Below, in pieces: positions 30,327 through 32,979 of a stretch of DNA of 32,979 nt. The stretch comes from Robiginitomaculum sp. (lineage in GTDB: Bacteria > Pseudomonadota > Alphaproteobacteria > Caulobacterales > Maricaulaceae), in contig JAKIUV010000021.1 in NCBI GenBank assembly GCA_021647375.1, positions 1 through 32,979 on the forward strand. The letters are read 5' to 3'. Both the position numbers and the translations under genes were made by a program. Under the pieces are notes generated by a model. That model was not told the DNA's origin. It saw only the letters and a program-made list of their open reading frames with translations, and did not search any database. Each line of letters opens with the position of its first letter. Position 1 is the first letter of the stretch.

Positions 30327-31128
30327 GCCCTGCCGGGGATTTGGTGAATATCTCTACGCCCGACGCGGTGACGCCCATGGAATGCTCGAACTGCGCCGTT
30401 AATTTTTTGTCGCGGGTGACGGCAGTCCAGCCGTCTGACAGGACTTTGGTGTGGGAGCGGCCTAGGTTTATCATTGGCTCAATAGTGAAAAACATGCCCT
30501 CTTTCAAAACTTCACCTTCGCCGGGATTGCCCACATGCAAAATATTTGGCTCGTCGTGAAACAAGCGCCCCAAACCATGCCCACAAAAATCATCCACCAC
30601 AGAACAGCGCTCACCTTCGGCAAATTTCTGTATGGCCGCGCCAATATCGCCGACAGTATTGCCGGGTTTAACCTGTGCAATCCCCAGCATCAGCGCGTCG
30701 TAAGTAATGTTAATCAACCTGTCGGCCTTGCGGTTTATCTGGCCGACCGGATACATGCGCGATGTATCGCCGTGCCAACCGTCGACGATAACCGTGACAT
30801 CAATATTGACAATATCACTGTTCTTAAGCGGCTTGGGGGCAGGGATGCCGTGGCAAACCACATGATTGACCGACGTACAGACAGTGTGCTGATAACCTCG
30901 ATAGCCAAGGCAGGCAGGCACTGCACCATGGTCTAGAACAAATTCCCGTGCTGCATCATCAATGGCTTCGGTAGTGACACCGGGTTTGACCATGGGCACC
31001 AACATATCCAAACATTCCGCCGCTAAACGCCCAGCTTTGCGCATACCAGCAAAGGCCTCAGGCCCGTGCAATTTAATTTTCCCGTCGCGAGCCTCGCCTG
31101 CCATGTCTGCTTGTATATAATTCATCAT
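30304..31128 (-). CDS. map: Methionine aminopeptidase, type I
   Basis: This enzyme of about 274 residues removes the initiator methionine. The metal ligands lie in NIDVTVIVDGWHGDTSRMY (two Asp), GHGLGRLFHDEPNI (His), FFTIEPMINLG (Glu) and QFEHSMGVT (Glu); YRGYQHTVCTSVNHVVCHGI is the substrate-pocket region. I chose ATG 31128 (or the adjacent ATG 31125) because AGGA lies just ahead and the family begins near there; the reading from 31164 overlaps the end of sfsA. It follows sfsA by 22 bases and overlaps radC. Confidence 0.96.
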   Translation of the reverse strand: MMNYIQADMAGEARDGKIKLHGPEAFAGMRKAGRLAAECLDMLVPMVKPGVTTEAIDDAAREFVLDHGAVPACLGYRGYQHTVCTSVNHVVCHGIPAPKPLKNSDIVNIDVTVIVDGWHGDTSRMYPVGQINRKADRLINITYDALMLGIAQVKPGNTVGDIGAAIQKFAEGERCSVVDDFCGHGLGRLFHDEPNILHVGNPGEGEVLKEGMFFTIEPMINLGRSHTKVLSDGWTAVTRDKKLTAQFEHSMGVTASGVEIFTKSPAGLDRPPYD

Positions 31129-31150
31129 ATTTGTCCTATACAGTAGATTG

Positions 31151-31885
31151 TCATTTGTGCGCAATCTTAATTGCCCCTAATGTCGTAATTTTATGTGAGA
31201 TGGTAATTTCCTCTGGTGATAATGTGCAGGCATAACATAGGCTTTCCACACCTGCTTTGTGTGCCGTCGTAATCGCCGCTTGGTATTTTGGGTCGACATC
31301 TGCGGCAATGCTGAAGCGGTCACAATCATCGCGCTGTACCACATAGAGCATCACTGCTCGCGCGCCAGAAGTGACCATATTGGTCAGCTCGCCTACATGT
31401 TTGGTGGCGCGCACGCTTGGACTGTCCGGGAATTCCGCCAAACCTTGCGTGCGCGAGAATGTAATGCTTTTAACCTCTATATAGCAGGGGCGTCGCCCCG
31501 CACTTTCCAACAGGAAATCAATGCGGGAGTTTTCTCCGTATTTAACTTCGCGGCGTAAGCTGCCATAGCCAGCCAGTTCGGGGATATGCTGATTGTTCAA
31601 GGCTTCTTCAACAATCTTGTTCGGCCAGGCTGTGTGGACACCGACAAGAGCCTTTTCCGCGCCTTGGCCAATTTCAATAATCCGCCAATCATATTTCAAC
31701 TTGCGTTTGGGATTATCCGCCGGCTCTATCCAGACCCGGTTGCCCGCATCTTTCAAGCCCGCCATAGATCCGGTATTGGCACAGTGTGCCGTGACGATCG
31801 AACCGTCAGCAAGCTCTATATCGGCAAAGAACCGTTTATAACGGCTAACTAGGCGGCCTTCGATAAGGGGAGATGCAAATTTCAT
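31151..31885 (-). CDS. sfsA: SfsA family protein
   Basis: This 244-residue protein matches SfsA throughout: LIEGRLVSRYKRFFADIELA, VTAHCANTGSMAGL, NRVWIEPADNPKRKLKYDW, IDFLLESAGRRPCYIEVKSI with the nuclease-like D...E-x-K set, FPDSPSVRATKHVGEL and DVDPKYQAAI. The fold has an OB-like N-domain and a restriction-enzyme-like C-domain, so SfsA is now often called a DNA/RNA nuclease; the older name comes from maltose growth in E. coli. It is the first gene of the sfsA-map-radC run and is divergent from tRNA-Leu, with 105 bases between them. Confidence 0.95.
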   Translation of the reverse strand: MKFASPLIEGRLVSRYKRFFADIELADGSIVTAHCANTGSMAGLKDAGNRVWIEPADNPKRKLKYDWRIIEIGQGAEKALVGVHTAWPNKIVEEALNNQHIPELAGYGSLRREVKYGENSRIDFLLESAGRRPCYIEVKSITFSRTQGLAEFPDSPSVRATKHVGELTNMVTSGARAVMLYVVQRDDCDRFSIAADVDPKYQAAITTAHKAGVESLCYACTLSPEEITISHKITTLGAIKIAHK

Positions 31886-31990
31886 AGGGCTTTATGAGAT
31901 TTTTCTTGCCCAAGCGCAATTTTTAACTGGTATTCAACAAATTTATCGCCATATTGCCGCCTACCGAGCAAACCTCAATATTATGCTTTT

Positions 31991-32077
31991 GCGGGCGTGG
32001 TGGAATCGGTAGACACGCAAGACTTAAAATCTTGTTTCCGTAAGGAAGTGCCGGTTCAAGTCCGGCCGCCCGTACCA
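31991..32077 (+). tRNA. tRNA-Leu(UAA)
   Basis: GCGGGCG starts the acceptor stem and CGCCCGT closes it, with a G-U end pair, discriminator A and an encoded CCA at 32075-32077. The anticodon arm CAAGA-CTTAAAA-TCTTG gives anticodon TAA. The long variable arm (TTCC-GTAA-GGAA) makes it a class II tRNA, and GCCGG-TTCAAGT-CCGGC is the T arm. Accessory genes and an IS end follow it. Confidence 0.97.
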
Positions 32078-32095
32078 TTTTTCTTTGATATGCGC

Positions 32096-32530
32096 CTAAT
32101 CAGTACGTGTTACCATTTTGGCACGGCTTTTATTATTGGTGCGGAGACTGTCAATAATCATTTGTGTAAGCCGTGCAGGAAGATAGCCAAATGCCATTTT
32201 TGCGGGCTTTTCACGGCTTATGGGGCGTAAGTCTGGCCCCGGCCATGTAAAGACGTTTACCTCTGTTAAAACGATCCATGAGGCTTCATCGTCCAACCCC
32301 AAGCGTTTTTTAACTGGCGCAGGAAGTTGCAAGGCGTTTTCAGGTTTCGCAGGCGGGCTGTGCGTTATCGGCACAACCGCGACCCGTTTTTTCCCATCTT
32401 CGTTTTTTAAGGTAATAACGACGACAGCAGGACGGTCTTTTGTGCCATCCTCTTTTCCGTGCGCGGCTTCATGTTGCCATAAATAGCTATAGCGTATGAC
32501 AAGGCCGGGTTCAGGGTCAGGAATGGACAT
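32096..32530 (-). CDS. PemK-like type II toxin
   Basis: This 144-residue protein resembles the alphaproteobacterial PemK-like group: PDPEPGLVIRYSYLWQHEAA at the start, GTKDRPAVVVI with the conserved K-D-R-P, VAVVPITHSPP, a central PVKKRLGLDDEASWIVLTEV, VFTWPGPDLRPI and GYLPARLTQMI. PemK/MazF proteins are ribonucleases that cut mRNA. The antitoxin gene lies 7 bases upstream on the same strand. The gene ends 19 bases from the 3' end of tRNA-Leu on the opposite strand. The family call is from remembered members; enzyme activity is inferred. Confidence 0.82.
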   Translation of the reverse strand: MSIPDPEPGLVIRYSYLWQHEAAHGKEDGTKDRPAVVVITLKNEDGKKRVAVVPITHSPPAKPENALQLPAPVKKRLGLDDEASWIVLTEVNVFTWPGPDLRPISREKPAKMAFGYLPARLTQMIIDSLRTNNKSRAKMVTRTD

Positions 32531-32537
32531 CTATGCT

Positions 32538-32801
32538 TTAACGGAGTTCGTTGTTGTGTTTTTCAGTCCAAGCGGGTGGCGCTGCCGTTGCAAGAGCATC
32601 GACCATATCATCAGGTAGGTTTTCAATTGCATACACTTGCTGATCTCTACGCTTTAGGCGGTCATATTCGCTCGCAGAGAGCAGAACATGGGTAAGGCGA
32701 CCACGCCTAGTGATTCCAAGAGGGTCTTGTAGGGCATCGTCTAATGCCTGTCCTGCCGCGTTTTGAAACTTGGTGGACGGTATGGTTTTTTCAGTAATCA
32801 T
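32538..32801 (-). CDS. Phd/YefM-type antitoxin
   Basis: This 87-residue protein has the Phd/YefM pattern: a start strand-helix (EKTIPSTKFQNAAGQALDDA), LGITRRGRLTHVLLSASEYDRLKRRD for the DNA-binding part, and a C-terminal tail QQVYAIENLPDDMVDALATA that would wrap the toxin. It precedes the PemK-like gene by 7 bases, and such antitoxins commonly pair with this toxin group. A near-consensus promoter ends six bases ahead of its ATG, so the mRNA probably begins at the start codon. The pair should repress itself. Confidence 0.82.
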   Translation of the reverse strand: MITEKTIPSTKFQNAAGQALDDALQDPLGITRRGRLTHVLLSASEYDRLKRRDQQVYAIENLPDDMVDALATAAPPAWTEKHNNELR

Positions 32802-32807
32802 ATACCC

Positions 32808-32836
32808 ATACTACCTAATTTAGTTGGATTTGTCAA
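32808..32836 (-). promoter_or_regulatory. Promoter of the Phd/PemK pair (TTGACA, 17 bp, TAGTAT)
   Basis: On the minus strand TTGACA (32836-32831) and TAGTAT (32813-32808) are 17 bases apart. The -10 box ends six bases before the antitoxin ATG at 32801, so the transcript should start at or next to the A of the ATG, leaving no leader or ribosome binding site. Confidence 0.72.
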
Positions 32837-32858
32837 ATTCGCCATTTGAGTGTGTAGC

Positions 32859-32908
32859 TAGCACTCTAATTGTCCGTTTTATGTAGCACTTCATTTGTCC
32901 GGTTTATG
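32859..32908. repeat. Two tandem 25-bp repeats, likely an IS terminus
   Basis: Units 32859-32883 and 32884-32908 both start TAGCACT and end in TTGTCCG(T/G)TTTATG; they are identical at 21 of 25 positions with no gap between them. TGTGTAGC lies directly before. Repeats like this at an end are usual transposase-binding sites in insertion sequences, and the reading frame that follows fits. Confidence 0.6.
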
Positions 32909-32932
32909 GATTTCTTCTTTTGGGAGTTTTTC

Positions 32933-32979
32933 ATGGGCTGGGCGGAGTGTTTACAGGAACGAAGAATGAGTAAATTTGA
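32933..32979 (+). CDS. Start of a probable transposase gene, cut by the right edge
   Basis: ATG at 32933 opens a frame, MGWAECLQERRMSKF, that runs to the window end, with TGGGAG about 12 bases upstream. It lies 25 bases past the tandem 25-bp repeats. The R-R-M-x-K-F string recalls the N-terminus of ISNCY-group transposases, but fifteen residues are too few to be sure. Confidence 0.4.
   Translation, partial: MGWAECLQERRMSKF

Noticed and set aside
31997..32230. Plus-strand frame starting MVESVDTQDLKSCF
   Set aside because: It is a translation of tRNA-Leu(UAA) and the sequence after it, a well-known false protein.

Overview
The main part of the window (from about 2,680 to the right end) looks like a chromosome segment of an alphaproteobacterium of moderate G+C. 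The purC-purS-purQ-purL-bolA-grxD order and the DUF1476 zeta inhibitor of F1-ATPase are both typical of that class; the Hyphomonadaceae-like flavour is only an impression. The first ~2.6 kb differs in character. It holds a broken MntA-type nucleotidyltransferase gene, rmlD, a ccdAB toxin-antitoxin pair, a GTAG-type REP palindrome of the kind common in Gammaproteobacteria, and an rmlC that lacks its start. This rmlC is joined in frame to the front half of an alpha/beta hydrolase gene. The joint falls where both protein families carry an F-x-S-F-N-K string, so the left end is either an illegitimate recombination product or an assembly chimera.

Layout from left to right: broken mntA, rmlD, ccdB/ccdA and the hydrolase-RmlC chimera (all minus); a coniferyl-aldehyde-dehydrogenase-like gene (minus) divergent from a TonB-dependent receptor (plus); an RND efflux permease and its membrane-fusion adaptor (minus, overlapping); propionyl-CoA carboxylase pccB ... 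pccA (plus), separated by a DUF559 nuclease gene bracketed by two homologous structured repeats; rarD, a CBS-domain protein and a MarR regulator (minus); rpsD (plus); an unknown membrane-anchored protein, grxD, bolA and the purLQSC cluster (minus); the zeta subunit gene (plus); two paralogous exported thioredoxin-like proteins, purB, an MFS transporter, a DUF2147-like exported protein, radC, map and sfsA (minus); tRNA-Leu(UAA) (plus); a PemK-like toxin with a Phd/YefM antitoxin (minus); and the start of a probable insertion sequence cut by the window edge.

Most of the right part is housekeeping: purine synthesis (purC, S, Q, L, B), Fe-S and thiol handling (grxD, bolA, periplasmic thioredoxin-like pair), propionyl-CoA metabolism, translation and protein maturation (rpsD, tRNA-Leu, map). 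The most unusual structure is the DUF559 cassette at 13,118-13,827. Two direct copies of a roughly 155-170 bp element, each made of facing CCTCTCC/GGAGAGG hairpin modules, flank a small PD-(D/E)XK-type nuclease gene inside the pccBA pair. The last hairpin arm of copy 1 also serves as the nuclease gene's ribosome binding site. The arrangement resembles a REP/RAYT 'REPtron', but with a DUF559 nuclease in place of the RAYT transposase. The accessory pieces (ccdAB, mntA remnant, pemK/phd, IS end) lie at the two ends.
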